DNA of 64,000 nt from JBBIMP01 sp037444305 (GTDB taxonomy: Bacteria > Acidobacteriota > UBA6911), in NCBI GenBank assembly GCA_037444305.1, contig JBBIMP010000028.1, positions 10,498 through 74,497 on the forward strand, written 5' to 3'. Under the pieces are notes generated by a model. That model made no database searches and was not told the origin of the DNA. It saw only the letters and a list, made by a program, of their open reading frames with translations. Both the position numbers and the translations under genes were made by a program. Positions 9,008-17,774 of the stretch are shown here, piece by piece. Positions within the stretch are counted from its first letter, which is position 1. Every line of letters begins with the position of its first letter.

Positions 9008-10226
9008 AGCGCAGCGCCTCTATCGGATCGAGCTTGGCCGCCTGCATCGCCGGGTAGATCCCGAAGAACACCCCTACGACGAACGTCACGCCCATGCCGA
9101 TGGCGATCGACCAGGCCTTGATGGCGTAAGGGAGCGGGGAGAAATAGGCGATCACGGAAGCGGCCGCGAATCCCAGGACGATCCCGATCACGCCGCCGAC
9201 ACTGGACAAGGTGATCGACTCGACCAGGAATTGCCAGAGTATGTTCATCCGCGTTGCGCCCACCGCCTTGCGGATGCCGATTTCCCGCGTCCGTTCCGTG
9301 ACCGAGACGAGCATGATGTTCATGATCACGATCCCTCCGACCACGAGGCTGATGGAGACGATCCCGATCAGCGCGGCAAAGATCCCCCGGCTGATGTTGC
9401 CCCAGATCTTGAGGAGGTTGTCGGCGGTCACGAGCGCGAAGTTGTCTTCGCGCTTCGGACCCAGGCGGCGCAGGCCGCGCATCACTGCGCGCGCCTGCTC
9501 CAAGCACTCGGCCGCCCACTCGAGCTCGGCCGGCTTGATCATGACCGAGATCGACCGAAAGGGGCCGAAGATCTTCTGCCAGGAGGAGATCGGGATGATC
9601 ACGACGAGGTTGGGGTTCCCGCCCAGCACCCCTGCCCGCTTCTCCAGCACGCCGATGATCCTGTGGCTTATCCCGGCAATCCTGAGGTCCTTGCCGATCG
9701 GGTCGACTACGGGGTAGAGCTGGTCGGCGACGTCGAAGCCTATGACGGCCACCGGGCTGTGATGTTGCACCTCCATGGCGGAAAAGTGCCGGCCGTCCTT
9801 CAGGTTCCATTTGCTCAGGAGCGGGTAGTTCTCGGTGCGCCCGGAGATTTGCACCTGGGAGATCGAGCGCCTCAGGTAACGGACCTGGGCGCCGGCGGAC
9901 AGCGTTGCATCCACATAGGAGGCCAAGGTCACATTCCGGCGGATCTGCTCATAGTCCTCCATGGTGATCCGAGGGTTGTGCAGTGACTTCAGGAATTTTT
10001 CGAAATCGGAGAGGATGTCGAGAGTGTTGACCCGCTGAACAGTGAAGACACCGGTCCCCTCGCTGGCGACTTCCTCCCGTATATACGAGTTCATGCCGTC
10101 GATGATACTGACCACGGCAATCACCGACATCACCCCGACGATGTTGCCCAGCAGGGTCAGAAATGTCCGCAGCTTGTTGGCCCACAGCGCCTCGAGCGCT
10201 ACGAGGATGCCTTCCAGGATCTTCAT
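9000..10226 (-). CDS. MacB/FtsX-type ABC transporter permease
   Basis: The 408-residue protein is a paralogue of the downstream permease with the same topology: helix at about 20-42, a periplasmic MacB core domain, three C-terminal helices, and the motif SVTERTREIGIRKAVGAT. It is first of the pair in transcription order, with GAGG just upstream of the ATG. No ATPase or adaptor gene is beside it. The only MacB-type ATPase and MacA-type adaptor in the window are at 35045-37244, which are natural partner candidates. That pairing is inference. Confidence 0.88.
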   Translation of the reverse strand: MKILEGILVALEALWANKLRTFLTLLGNIVGVMSVIAVVSIIDGMNSYIREEVASEGTGVFTVQRVNTLDILSDFEKFLKSLHNPRITMEDYEQIRRNVTLASYVDATLSAGAQVRYLRRSISQVQISGRTENYPLLSKWNLKDGRHFSAMEVQHHSPVAVIGFDVADQLYPVVDPIGKDLRIAGISHRIIGVLEKRAGVLGGNPNLVVIIPISSWQKIFGPFRSISVMIKPAELEWAAECLEQARAVMRGLRRLGPKREDNFALVTADNLLKIWGNISRGIFAALIGIVSISLVVGGIVIMNIMLVSVTERTREIGIRKAVGATRMNILWQFLVESITLSSVGGVIGIVLGFAAASVIAYFSPLPYAIKAWSIAIGMGVTFVVGVFFGIYPAMQAAKLDPIEALRYE

Positions 10227-10327
10227 TGCCCGACCTCGCCGCGGCCGCTCCCGGCGACACCGGCGGTTTTTGTTACGAAAGCCGGCGAAAAAGGTTTACC
10301 GCCGGGACCTGCCGCCCGAGAATCTCG

Positions 10328-10435
10328 TCACCGGGAACCGGCGATTCTGGCGGCCGCCGCTTTGACCTTCCGGTACAGTTCCCAGTCCGAGATGGGATGA
10401 CTGCGGTTTTCGCTGATCACCATCAGAAGCATCAT
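10328..10435 (-). CDS. Possible 35-residue small protein (doubtful)
   Basis: The 290-base gap between the MBL hydrolase and the permeases holds a short frame, ATG at 10435 to TGA at 10328. It encodes MMLLMVISENRSHPISDWELYRKVKAAA and ends IAGSR. The C-terminal half looks like natural protein. An overlapping second frame, 10296-10508 from a TTG, gives a hydrophobic start (LIALGILAAAGGGFLCLWY) that reads like a membrane anchor. Together they could be one small membrane protein split by a frameshift, or chance. No ribosome site settles it. Confidence 0.25.
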   Translation of the reverse strand: MMLLMVISENRSHPISDWELYRKVKAAAARIAGSR

Positions 10436-10517
10436 CCGTTCTGTACCAGAGGCAGAGGAACCCGCCCCCTGCCGCGGCCAGGATTCCGAGTGCAATGAGT
10501 GCTGCCAAGGCGTGGAT

Positions 10518-11207
10518 TCAGAACCCCCTCATCATCCGCAGGAACCGGTCGGCCGATTCGAACTGCATGTAGGGATTGCATCGTTTCTGTTCCCCCATCG
10601 TGGAGGTCGGGGGGCCGCCATAGTTGTGCCCGGGGTAGAGGATCACGTCGTCATCGAGCGACTTCAACCGCCGGTTGAGGCTCCACCACATCTTCTCGGG
10701 ATCGCCTCCCGGCAGATCCACTCTCCCGCAGGCGTTGACGAATACCGTATCCCCGGAGATCAGGCTGTTTTCCACGAGAAAGCACTGCGACCCGGGCGTG
10801 TGGCCCGGAGTGTGGATGATTGTGGCCTGGACCTTGCCTACCGGCACCTCCTCGCCCTCCGTCGCCAGTTTCAGGTTGGCCGACCGCTTCTTCAGAAACT
10901 CCACGGACATGCCGAAATATTCGGCGACCATGTGCATGTGGTCCGTCTCGTCCGAGTGCATGTATACCGCGGCATCCGTGACCTCCAGCAGGTCGCTCAG
11001 GCCGTTCATGTGGTCAGGGTGCGAGTGCGTCAGCAGAATCTTGCGGATTTTCAAGCCGGCTTCGCCGGCCGCATCCACAATCGCCGGCACATCCCAGGCG
11101 GGATCCACCACCGCTGCCTCGCGCGTTTCCGTGCAGCCGATCAGGTAGACGAAGTTCATCATGGGGCCCAGTTCGAGCTGTTTGACGATGTGCCTCGGTG
11201 AAATCAT
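10518..11207 (-). CDS. Metallo-beta-lactamase-fold hydrolase (glyoxalase II-like)
   Basis: The 229-residue protein starts at the ATG of MISPRHIVKQLELGP; the same frame is open for another kilobase upstream, but that stretch is antisense to the VWFA gene. The dinuclear metal site is complete: THSHPDH at 60-66, then HTPGHTPG, a SGDTVF aspartate and a final YPGHNYG histidine. The glyoxalase II/persulfide dioxygenase branch uses this layout for thioester or persulfide substrates; the exact substrate cannot be read. It is divergent from the VWFA gene at 11424. Confidence 0.88.
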   Translation of the reverse strand: MISPRHIVKQLELGPMMNFVYLIGCTETREAAVVDPAWDVPAIVDAAGEAGLKIRKILLTHSHPDHMNGLSDLLEVTDAAVYMHSDETDHMHMVAEYFGMSVEFLKKRSANLKLATEGEEVPVGKVQATIIHTPGHTPGSQCFLVENSLISGDTVFVNACGRVDLPGGDPEKMWWSLNRRLKSLDDDVILYPGHNYGGPPTSTMGEQKRCNPYMQFESADRFLRMMRGF

Positions 11208-11423
11208 AAGCGTTCCCGTCTTTGCGCTGCGTGGTTCATGGGTCGTCCGGATCCTCATGGGCGCTTTCGCCGCCCCACCGGCATGATAGCAAACCCGCCC
11301 GCGTAAGTCCCAGGCAACCCTTGGTGATACTTCCATACCCCCTCCCGCGTCTGATCCTCGTGGAGAAAGATCCCCTCTCCGGTCCGCCGAAGGCGTATCA
11401 TGGAGCGGGGCAGGAGTAGGGCC

Positions 11424-12464
11424 ATGCGCACGATTGCCGGACTGACAAAACTCGCCGCCTGCTTCGCGGCGGCGCTGTGTCTGCACACGCCTGCCGCCCC
11501 GACGCCGCAGGCGGCAGGGGACCAGGCCATCCGCGTCCGGGTGGACATGGTCTCTCTGCCCGTGGTCGTCACGACGAAGGACGGGCAGCGGATCACGGAT
11601 CTCGTCAAGGAGGATTTCCAGGTCTTCGAGGATGGCGTGCTGCAGCAGATCAGCGGCTTCGCCGCGACCGACGAGCCGATCTCGGTCGCCCTTCTCCTGG
11701 ATACCAGCGGGAGCACCGAGCAGCGCCTGGCGCGGATCCAGAATGAGGCGATCCGCTTCTGCTGGCGCCTGCACCCGGATGACTCGCTTGCCGTGATCTC
11801 CTTCGCCGAGGACGTGAAGCTCCAGGGGGACTTCTCCATCGACCGGCGGCGGAACGAGCGCGCGGTCAAAATGACCCGCCCCGGCGGCAGCACGGTGCTT
11901 TACGAAGCCGTCTGGCTCGCCCTCGAGGAGGTGCTGCAGCCGGTGACGGAGAGAACTGCGCTGGTTCTGTTCACCGACGGCGTCGATACGGCCAGCAGGA
12001 AGGCGTCCATGAGGGAAACCCTCGAACTCTCGAAGGAAACCCGGGCCACCATCTACTCGATCTATTTCAACACGCAGTGGGATCGCTCCGGCATGGGCCC
12101 CAGGCCCATGATCGGCGGCTATCCGGTTCCCGGCGGGCCGCCTGTCGTCGTCAATCCCATGCCGCCGGTCTACGGCCCCCCGGGCGCCGGCGGCATCGGG
12201 GGAGATTACGCCGCCGGCCGCCGTTATCTCACCGAGCTCTCCGAGAACAGCGGCGGGATAGTTTTCGACGCCCTGCAAATGGATGACCTCGGTCCCGCGT
12301 TCGACCAGATCGCGAGGGAACTCGGCAGCCAGTACAGCATCGGGTACTACTCGGGCAACCAGAAGCGTGACGGGAAGTTCCGCAAGGTGGAAGTGAAGGT
12401 GAAGCGGCCCGGCCTGGTGGCCCGGACGAAAAAGGGCTATTACGCGCCCAAGCCTGTCAAGTAG
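11424..12464 (+). CDS. Secreted VWFA-related domain protein
   Basis: The 346-residue protein starts at the ATG at 11424, seven bases after CAGGAG; an in-frame ATG at 11400 is less well placed. A signal peptide spans about residues 1-32. The segment VVVTTKDGQRITDLVKEDF is the lead-in typical of acidobacterial VWFA-related proteins. The von Willebrand A fold follows with the metal-adhesion motif DTSGS at 93-97 and FTDGVDT later. A proline/glycine-rich insert lies at about 225-260 (many PPV, GPP and GG units). The C-terminus GYYAPKPVK is also family-typical. It is probably a periplasmic or surface protein-binding module with no enzymatic role visible. Confidence 0.85.
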   Translation: MRTIAGLTKLAACFAAALCLHTPAAPTPQAAGDQAIRVRVDMVSLPVVVTTKDGQRITDLVKEDFQVFEDGVLQQISGFAATDEPISVALLLDTSGSTEQRLARIQNEAIRFCWRLHPDDSLAVISFAEDVKLQGDFSIDRRRNERAVKMTRPGGSTVLYEAVWLALEEVLQPVTERTALVLFTDGVDTASRKASMRETLELSKETRATIYSIYFNTQWDRSGMGPRPMIGGYPVPGGPPVVVNPMPPVYGPPGAGGIGGDYAAGRRYLTELSENSGGIVFDALQMDDLGPAFDQIARELGSQYSIGYYSGNQKRDGKFRKVEVKVKRPGLVARTKKGYYAPKPVK

Positions 12465-12502
12465 TCCGCCGGACCGCCCTTCCGCGGCCCTCGAAGCTGC
12501 GG

Positions 12503-13063
12503 TCAGTCGGCCCGGACATCCGCATGCCGTTCCGTCCGCCCCTCCCGCTGATTCGCCTGCCGGGCCAGCACGAACAGCAGATCAGACAGGCGGTTCAGGT
12601 AGCGGATGATCTCCGGGTCCACGGTTTCACCTTCCGCCAGGGCTACGCAGCGCCGCTCCGCGCGCCGCGCCACCGTCCTGGCCAGGTGAAGCAATGCGCC
12701 GACTCTGCCGCCTCCGGGAAGAATGAACCGGCGGAGTTCCGGCAGCCCGACTTCCACCTCATTGATGGCCTCTTCCAGAAAGGATGTCTCCCGGGCGCCG
12801 ACCGGGGGGATGCCCAGCGCTTCTCCCGCAGCGCCGGAGGGAAGGGCGAGGTTTGCCCCGAGCACGAACAGGCGGTGCTGCACCCGCCGGAGAAGCTCGC
12901 CGAGCTGCGAGTCCTCCGAAAAGCTGGCGGCCGCGCCCAGGACCGCGTTCAGCTCGTCCACCTCGCCGTAAGCCTCCACGCGCGGCGAGTCCTTGGTTAC
13001 CCGTTCGCCGCCGAGCAGTCCCGTGGTGCCATCATCGCCGCTTCTCGTGTATATTCTCGCCAC
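12503..13063 (-). CDS. Cob(I)yrinic acid a,c-diamide / cob(I)alamin adenosyltransferase, PduO type
   Basis: Transfers adenosyl from ATP to cob(I)alamin, making adenosylcobalamin. The 186 residues match the PduO/MMAB family: ATP loop TRSGDDGTTGLLGGERVTK at the N-terminus, DELNA near residue 37, and the C-terminal RLSDLLFVLAR signature. It starts with GTG, with a strong AAGGAGG five bases upstream. It is divergent from the EamA gene. Its likely client, the methylmalonyl-CoA mutase at 37365, is in the same window but 24 kb away. Confidence 0.92.
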   Translation of the reverse strand: MARIYTRSGDDGTTGLLGGERVTKDSPRVEAYGEVDELNAVLGAAASFSEDSQLGELLRRVQHRLFVLGANLALPSGAAGEALGIPPVGARETSFLEEAINEVEVGLPELRRFILPGGGRVGALLHLARTVARRAERRCVALAEGETVDPEIIRYLNRLSDLLFVLARQANQREGRTERHADVRAD

Positions 13064-13173
13064 CGGAACCTCCTTATGTCAGGATCCTGGGCTGATACTA
13101 TCAGGCTTTTCGGGAATGGGCGCGGCGAAACCGCATCGGGCGGATTCGCCGCGTCCCGGTCCGCCGGCTGGAG

Positions 13174-14118
13174 ATGATCTTGATCCGCCCCTCGCCGTTC
13201 CGACTGGTCCTGCTGCTGGCCGCCGGCAGCGTTGCCGTCTCCTTCGCCTCGATTTTCGTCCGGCTGGCGGCTGCCCCGCCGCTGAGCGTTGCCGCATACC
13301 GGTTGCTGTGGGCAGCGCTTCTGCTGGCGCCGTTCGCCCTCCGCAGCCCGCGCCGCGAGATCGCATCGCTTCCCCCGGGGGAGCGCTTTCACCTCGCTCT
13401 TGCCGGGGCTGCGCTGGCGCTGCACTTCGCGCTCTGGATCGCATCGCTTTCCTTCACCTCGGTGGCCAGCTCGGTCCTGCTGGTCGACACCACCCCGTTT
13501 TTCCTGGGGCTGGCAAGCCGCCGGCTGGGCGCCAGGGCGCCAGGGAGGCCGTTCTGGCTCGGCCTGGCCCTGGCGTTCGCCGGCTGCGTGCTGATATTCC
13601 AGGAAGATTGGCTGCGCTCCCAGGATTCCATGAAGGGCAACCTCCTTGCCCTGGGCGGAGCCGTCGCGATGGCCGCCTACCTGTTGGCGGGTGCGCGTCT
13701 CCGCGCGAGATTGTCGCTCCTGGCATATGTCTGGCCCGTTTACCTCGCCGGCGGGGCGATCCTCCTGGTTGCCTGCCTCCTGGCGGGAAGCCCGCTGGGC
13801 GGGTTTTCTGCCTCCAGCCATCTCTACCTCTTCCTCCTGGGCCTCGTTCCGCAGTGCATCGGCCACACGGCCTACAACTGGTCTCTGCGCTGGCTGTCGC
13901 CGGCGCTGGTGGCGCTGGTGACGCTTGCGGAGCCGGTGGGCGCGGGCATCCTGGCCTGGATCATACTGTCGGAGGCGCTCACCGCGTCCAAGCTCGCGGG
14001 CGGGGGCGTGATCCTGGCCGGCATCTACCTGGCCACGAGGCGCGGGCACGCGCCCGCGGGGAGCGATGGGGTGCTTCCGGGCGCAGGCGCCGCGCGAGAT
14101 AAAAAAAGGCGCCCCTGA
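13174..14118 (+). CDS. EamA-family (drug/metabolite superfamily) transporter
   Basis: The 314-residue inner-membrane protein has about ten hydrophobic helices in two EamA repeats (about 10-140 and 155-290). Typical features include FASIFVRLA in the first helix, the SVLLVDTTPFF segment and, in the second repeat, TLAEPVGAGILAWIILSE. Substrates of this family are amino acids, nucleotides or other metabolites and cannot be inferred here. A short basic cytoplasmic tail follows the last helix. The stop codon falls in the loop of the terminator that serves the convergent dksA-like gene. Confidence 0.87.
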   Translation: MILIRPSPFRLVLLLAAGSVAVSFASIFVRLAAAPPLSVAAYRLLWAALLLAPFALRSPRREIASLPPGERFHLALAGAALALHFALWIASLSFTSVASSVLLVDTTPFFLGLASRRLGARAPGRPFWLGLALAFAGCVLIFQEDWLRSQDSMKGNLLALGGAVAMAAYLLAGARLRARLSLLAYVWPVYLAGGAILLVACLLAGSPLGGFSASSHLYLFLLGLVPQCIGHTAYNWSLRWLSPALVALVTLAEPVGAGILAWIILSEALTASKLAGGGVILAGIYLATRRGHAPAGSDGVLPGAGAARDKKRRP

Positions 14119-14127
14119 CGGGGCGCC
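14101..14127 (-). terminator. Rho-independent terminator of the dksA-like gene
   Basis: A perfect 8-bp GC stem (14108-14115 with 14120-14127, loop TGAC) is followed, reading the minus strand, by seven T residues (14101-14107). It lies 30 bases past the dksA-like stop. On the plus strand there is no T run, so it mainly serves the minus strand, although the EamA stop codon lies in its loop. Confidence 0.85.
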
Positions 14128-14156
14128 TTCGAAAGACAGTCATCGCGGTGACAGCT

Positions 14157-14498
14157 TCAGGCGGTCTTCTTTTCCTTGCACTCGATGCAGACCGAAGTCC
14201 AGGGCACAGCCTGGAGGCGGGCGTGGCTGATATCGTCCTCGCAAGAAGTGCAGATGCCGAAGGTTCCGTTTTCAATCCGGATCAGCGCCGACTCAATCGC
14301 CCTGAGGAGCTTGGCGTCGGTCTGACGCAGGCGTATGTTCACGTGGACCTCGTTGTCCTCACTCGCCTGATCCACGAAGTCCCCGTGGCGGGAGCTCTGC
14401 ATGTTCTCCCAGTGGGTTCTCTTGCCGGGCGAATTCACGATCTGGTCGCGTTTCTGCTCGAGCAGAGATTTGAACTTCTTCAGGTCTGTCTTTTTCAT
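14157..14498 (-). CDS. DksA/TraR-family C4 zinc-finger transcription factor
   Basis: The 113-residue protein starts at the ATG of MKKTDLKKFKSLLEQKR, preceded by GAGGCGG. A coiled-coil N-terminal half (about 1-75) is followed by the zinc finger with cysteines in CTSC and, 18 residues on, CIEC, the four-cysteine DksA arrangement. The acidic pair at the coiled-coil tip that DksA uses in the RNA polymerase secondary channel may correspond to QASEDNE. DksA works with ppGpp on stable-RNA promoters; shorter family members act alone. It is monocistronic, with a promoter at 14546-14574 and a terminator at 14101-14127. Confidence 0.88.
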   Translation of the reverse strand: MKKTDLKKFKSLLEQKRDQIVNSPGKRTHWENMQSSRHGDFVDQASEDNEVHVNIRLRQTDAKLLRAIESALIRIENGTFGICTSCEDDISHARLQAVPWTSVCIECKEKKTA

Positions 14499-14810
14499 GA
14501 CAACCGCCTCGCTCAAAGAGGCAAATGCCTCCCAAAAAAACATGCAATATACCTTAATTTTCGCCCCTTGTAAACGCCCCGTCCGCGGAATCCGCTGCGC
14601 ACTCCTGAACCTTATCGGCTGGCGGAGCGCGTCATTGAGGAATAACCACTGGCAAGCCGGGTCCCTTGGTGATAGAAGTGTAGGCAGGAAGCGGAGATGG
14701 CGCCCGCTCCCCGGCCCCGCGCGTCCCCCTCGGGCAGCGGCTCCGGGCGGCGGCGGTTTTCGTGAACGCACGCCCTCCGCCCAGCGCGACACCGACAGGA
14801 GAGAACACCC
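14499..14810. other. Intergenic region, dksA-like / aspartoacylase-like (312 bases)
   Basis: The left end carries the minus-strand promoter of the dksA-like gene. Between 14575 and about 14790 I see no gene, repeat or clear promoter. The right end has GGAGAG about eight bases before the ATG at 14811. Confidence 0.6.
14546..14574 (-). promoter_or_regulatory. Sigma-70-type promoter of the dksA-like gene
   Basis: Reading the minus strand: TTTACA (14574-14569), a 17-base spacer, then TATATT (14551-14546). Each hexamer matches five of six consensus bases. Predicted initiation near 14539 gives a leader of about 40 bases. Confidence 0.65.
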
Positions 14811-15896
14811 ATGACTACACGACGCAGTTTTGCCCTGTGCCTGCTGGCCGGCGCATGGCTCATCCTTCCCCTCCCCGAACTGGCGGCAAGCGCCAGGGAA
14901 AGCTTCCGGGTGGGGACCATAACGGTGCCTTCCGGCGAGATGCGCTCCGGTTTTCTGGCAATTCCACAGGGCCCGGACGGAGATGCCCCCATTCCCGTAA
15001 CGGTTTTCAACGGTGCGGAGACCGGCCCGGCGCTGGCGCTGATCGCGGGCACCCACGGCTACGAATATCCGCCGATCCTGGCCTCTCAGAGGCTGATCGG
15101 CAGGATAGATCCCAAGCTTCTCAAGGGCCGGCTGATCCTGGTGCACGTGGCCAACATGCCGTCCTTTTTGAAACGCACCGTCTACTACAGCCCGGTCGAC
15201 GGGAAGAACCTGAACCGTGTATTCCCGGGCCGCCGGGACGGGACCCTGTCGGAGCGGATTGCCTGGACGATCACCACCGAGGTGATCGAGCGGGCGGACT
15301 ACCTGGTGGACATGCACTGCGGCGACGGCAATGAATCGCTCCGCCCCTATTCCTACTGGATGCCGCTCGGCGATCCCAAGGTGGACGAGCCCGCGCGCCA
15401 GATGGCGCTGGCTTTCGGGCTGCCCAACATCGTGATCGACCGCGGCCGGCCCAAGGATCCTTCGGCAAGCCTGTACTGCTCGAACACCGGCATGACCCGC
15501 GGCAAGCCCTCCGTGACGATCGAGTCGGGCGACATGGGGGTCGCCCACGATGAGGAGGCGATCGCTGCGGTGGTGCGGGGAGCCGAGAACCTGATGCGGC
15601 ACCTGGGCATGCTGGCGGGAGAGGCCCGGATGCCCGAGCAGGTCGTGTGGTACGACTCCGGCGAGGTTTTGCGCTTTCCCGAAAACCTGGCGGAGAAGGC
15701 GGGTCTGTTTTTCCCGCTGGCGGTCAAGACCCAGATCGTGGAAAAAGGGGCGCTGCTGGGCTACATCACCGACTTTTTCGGGCGCCGGTTTTACGAACTG
15801 CGATCCCCCGTCGCGGGAGAGCTGCTGTACATCATCGGCACGCCGCCCGTGAGCGCAGGGGAGCCGCTTGCCTTCGTGGCCGCAATCAGGAAATAG
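14811..15896 (+). CDS. Exported succinylglutamate desuccinylase/aspartoacylase-family zinc hydrolase
   Basis: The 361-residue protein has a signal peptide (about 1-27). It belongs to the M14-like AstE/AspA group: zinc ligands predicted at His82 and Glu85 (AGTHGYEYPP) and His169 (DMHCGDG), with a substrate arginine candidate in the NLNRVFPG segment. The family removes acyl groups from amino acids. The signal peptide suggests a periplasmic role, unlike AstE. A C-terminal beta module (about 300-355; SPVAGELLYIIGTPPV) resembles the aspartoacylase C-terminal domain. The following amidohydrolase starts 61 bases after the stop, so co-transcription is likely. Substrate unknown. Confidence 0.83.
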   Translation: MTTRRSFALCLLAGAWLILPLPELAASARESFRVGTITVPSGEMRSGFLAIPQGPDGDAPIPVTVFNGAETGPALALIAGTHGYEYPPILASQRLIGRIDPKLLKGRLILVHVANMPSFLKRTVYYSPVDGKNLNRVFPGRRDGTLSERIAWTITTEVIERADYLVDMHCGDGNESLRPYSYWMPLGDPKVDEPARQMALAFGLPNIVIDRGRPKDPSASLYCSNTGMTRGKPSVTIESGDMGVAHDEEAIAAVVRGAENLMRHLGMLAGEARMPEQVVWYDSGEVLRFPENLAEKAGLFFPLAVKTQIVEKGALLGYITDFFGRRFYELRSPVAGELLYIIGTPPVSAGEPLAFVAAIRK

Positions 15897-15957
15897 CAGC
15901 GCGAGCGCAAGCCCGGCATGCCCACCCGCGCTGGGCACACTCCATGCGGACTGCCAT

Positions 15958-17211
15958 ATGATTCGAAAGATCCACCGAGCCCGGTATGTTCTCGCGGAAG
16001 CCGACCTGCTGCTGCGGGATGCCGCTGTGCACGTGTCGGCCCCGGGAAGGATTTCCCGGGTGGAGCCCTGGCACGGAAACCGCGCCGCCGGCGACGGTGA
16101 GGTAATCGACTGGGGCTCGGCCATCCTGATGCCCGGACTGGTCAACGCCCACACACACCTGGAGCTGACCGCCCGGGGTGCGGACGTTCCCCCGCCCGCA
16201 TCCTTCACAGAGTGGCTGGCTTCGATCGTCGACTACCGGCGCGGCCTCCCCGCGGAAGAGTTTCGGCGAGCGGCGGCCCGCGGAGCGCAGATGTCCCTGG
16301 AGTCCGGCACCACGATGGTTGCGGATGTCTCTTGCAGCGGCGCGAGTTCCGAAGCCCTGCGAGGTTTCGCGCTGCGCAAGACCGTCTTCGAGGAGATTGC
16401 CGGCTTCCCCCCGGCCAGGGCGGAGGAGGCGACGGCGGAACTCCGGCGCCGGCTCACCCAGGTCGGCGATGATCCATTGCTGACCGTGGGCGTCTCTCCG
16501 CACGCGCCCTACTCCGTGTCGCCGCAACTGTACCGGTCAGTCGCGGCCATCGCGAGGCAGAATTCGCTGCCCCTTGCCACCCACGTGGCCGAAACGAAGG
16601 CCGAGCGGGAGTTCCTGGCGGAGGGGACGGGAGAGTTCGCCGCTTTCCTGGCCGGCAGAAAGCTCCTCCCGGAGGACTGGTCCCCGCCGCGCACATCCCC
16701 GATTTCCTACCTCGACAGCCTGGGTGTGCTGGAGGGTTCCGCGCTCCTGATCCACTGCAACTACCTCGACCCGGCATCCATCGCCGCCATCCTCGCCTCG
16801 CGCAGCAGTGTCGTCTACTGTCCGCGCAGCCACGCCTTTTTTGGCCACGATCGCCACCCGGTCCGGCAGATGCTGGATGCCGGCGTCAACGTGGCGCTTG
16901 GAACCGACTCGCTCGCCAGCAATCAATCCCTGAGCGTGCTGGACGAGATGCGCCACCTTTTCGGCCGGCGAAAGGACCTCCGGTGCGAGGAGATCTTGCG
17001 CATGGCAACCCTGAACGGAGCGGCGGCCCTGAATCTCGGGAGGGTCCTGGGCCGCCTCCGCCGCGGCTACTGGGCCGACATGACGGTGCTGAGACTGCCG
17101 GAGGAGCTGGGAGACAGAAACCTCATCTGCCAGCTGCTCGAGGGGGCGGGGGAATGTCTTGCCACCATCGTGGCCGGGGATGTCATCTGGCGGCGGGGCG
17201 TTTTGCAGTAG
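15958..17211 (+). CDS. Amidohydrolase of the SsnA/MtaD/aminodeoxyfutalosine-deaminase group
   Basis: The 417-residue protein starts at the ATG of MIRKIHRARY; the frame is open into the previous gene but that part is not family-like. Metal and active-site motifs are complete: NAHTHLE (His65, His67), SPHAPYS, ATHVAET, IHCNYLD, CPRSHAFF and GTDSLASN. This is the aminohydrolase branch that deaminates nucleoside-like substrates (adenosine analogues, aminodeoxyfutalosine in menaquinone synthesis) or dechlorinates triazines. Without neighbouring mqn genes the substrate stays open. No signal peptide, so cytoplasmic. Confidence 0.85.
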   Translation: MIRKIHRARYVLAEADLLLRDAAVHVSAPGRISRVEPWHGNRAAGDGEVIDWGSAILMPGLVNAHTHLELTARGADVPPPASFTEWLASIVDYRRGLPAEEFRRAAARGAQMSLESGTTMVADVSCSGASSEALRGFALRKTVFEEIAGFPPARAEEATAELRRRLTQVGDDPLLTVGVSPHAPYSVSPQLYRSVAAIARQNSLPLATHVAETKAEREFLAEGTGEFAAFLAGRKLLPEDWSPPRTSPISYLDSLGVLEGSALLIHCNYLDPASIAAILASRSSVVYCPRSHAFFGHDRHPVRQMLDAGVNVALGTDSLASNQSLSVLDEMRHLFGRRKDLRCEEILRMATLNGAAALNLGRVLGRLRRGYWADMTVLRLPEELGDRNLICQLLEGAGECLATIVAGDVIWRRGVLQ

Positions 17212-17264
17212 AATATTCCGGCCGGCGGGACTGCCGGGAGGGGCTTGATTCCGGGAAGGGAAGG

Positions 17265-17774
17265 ATGATCCGAAAAATCGCATTCATCGGGCTGACTCTG
17301 GCCCTGGTTGCCGTGCTGGTCTGGCTTGCGGTCCAGGGCCGCAAGGAAGAGGTCGCGCTCGAGTCGGAAACGCCGCTGGAGGACTTCAGGTCGGTGGCTC
17401 CCAGCGCCCTCCGCGTCATCGATCCCCGGGACCTCGAAGTTGCGCAGGCGCGGATGGAACTCCTGCCACCCGGAGAGATGGTCGGAACCGCGATCTCGCA
17501 CGGCTTCTCGGCGCGGCACCACATCGTCATCAGGAACGGAGGATCGGTCGGTTATGGAGACCTGCTGCTGAAGCTCTCCTACCTGGCGGGCAACGGGAAG
17601 GAGCTGGAATCCGTCACAGCGAAAGCGTCCGTGCGGCTGCCGCCGGGGGAAACGGTCAGCCTCGAGGAGATCACCGTGGAGGGCGTGCCCGAGGGCGCAG
17701 CCCGCTGCATCGTGCGAATCCTCTACGCCGAGCTGCCTGTCGCCCCGCCTGCGGGGGACTCCGACCGGCGCTGA
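17265..17774 (+). CDS. Hypothetical membrane-anchored protein
   Basis: The 169-residue protein starts at the ATG after GGGAAGGGAAGG. One N-terminal helix (about 5-23, IAFIGLTLALVAVLVWLAV) anchors an extracytoplasmic domain. The domain looks like an immunoglobulin-type beta sandwich: HHIVIRNGGSVGYGDLLLKLSYL, then RLPPGETVSLEEITVEGVP, the phrasing seen in DUF2393-like or FxLYD-like domains. I do not recognise a precise family. It lies between the two amidohydrolase genes on the same strand. Confidence 0.6.
   Translation: MIRKIAFIGLTLALVAVLVWLAVQGRKEEVALESETPLEDFRSVAPSALRVIDPRDLEVAQARMELLPPGEMVGTAISHGFSARHHIVIRNGGSVGYGDLLLKLSYLAGNGKELESVTAKASVRLPPGETVSLEEITVEGVPEGAARCIVRILYAELPVAPPAGDSDRR

Noticed and set aside
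11208..12278. Upstream extension of the MBL-fold hydrolase to 586 codons
   Set aside because: The extension is antisense to the VWFA gene and shows no domain; the ATG at 11207 has a ribosome site and gives the normal family length.
13064..13173. Cobalamin riboswitch before the adenosyltransferase
   Set aside because: The 110-base gap is too short and shows no B12-box-like sequence.
14499..16208. Upstream extension of the dksA-like gene to 683 codons
   Set aside because: It is antisense to the aspartoacylase-like gene and passes over the gene's own promoter.
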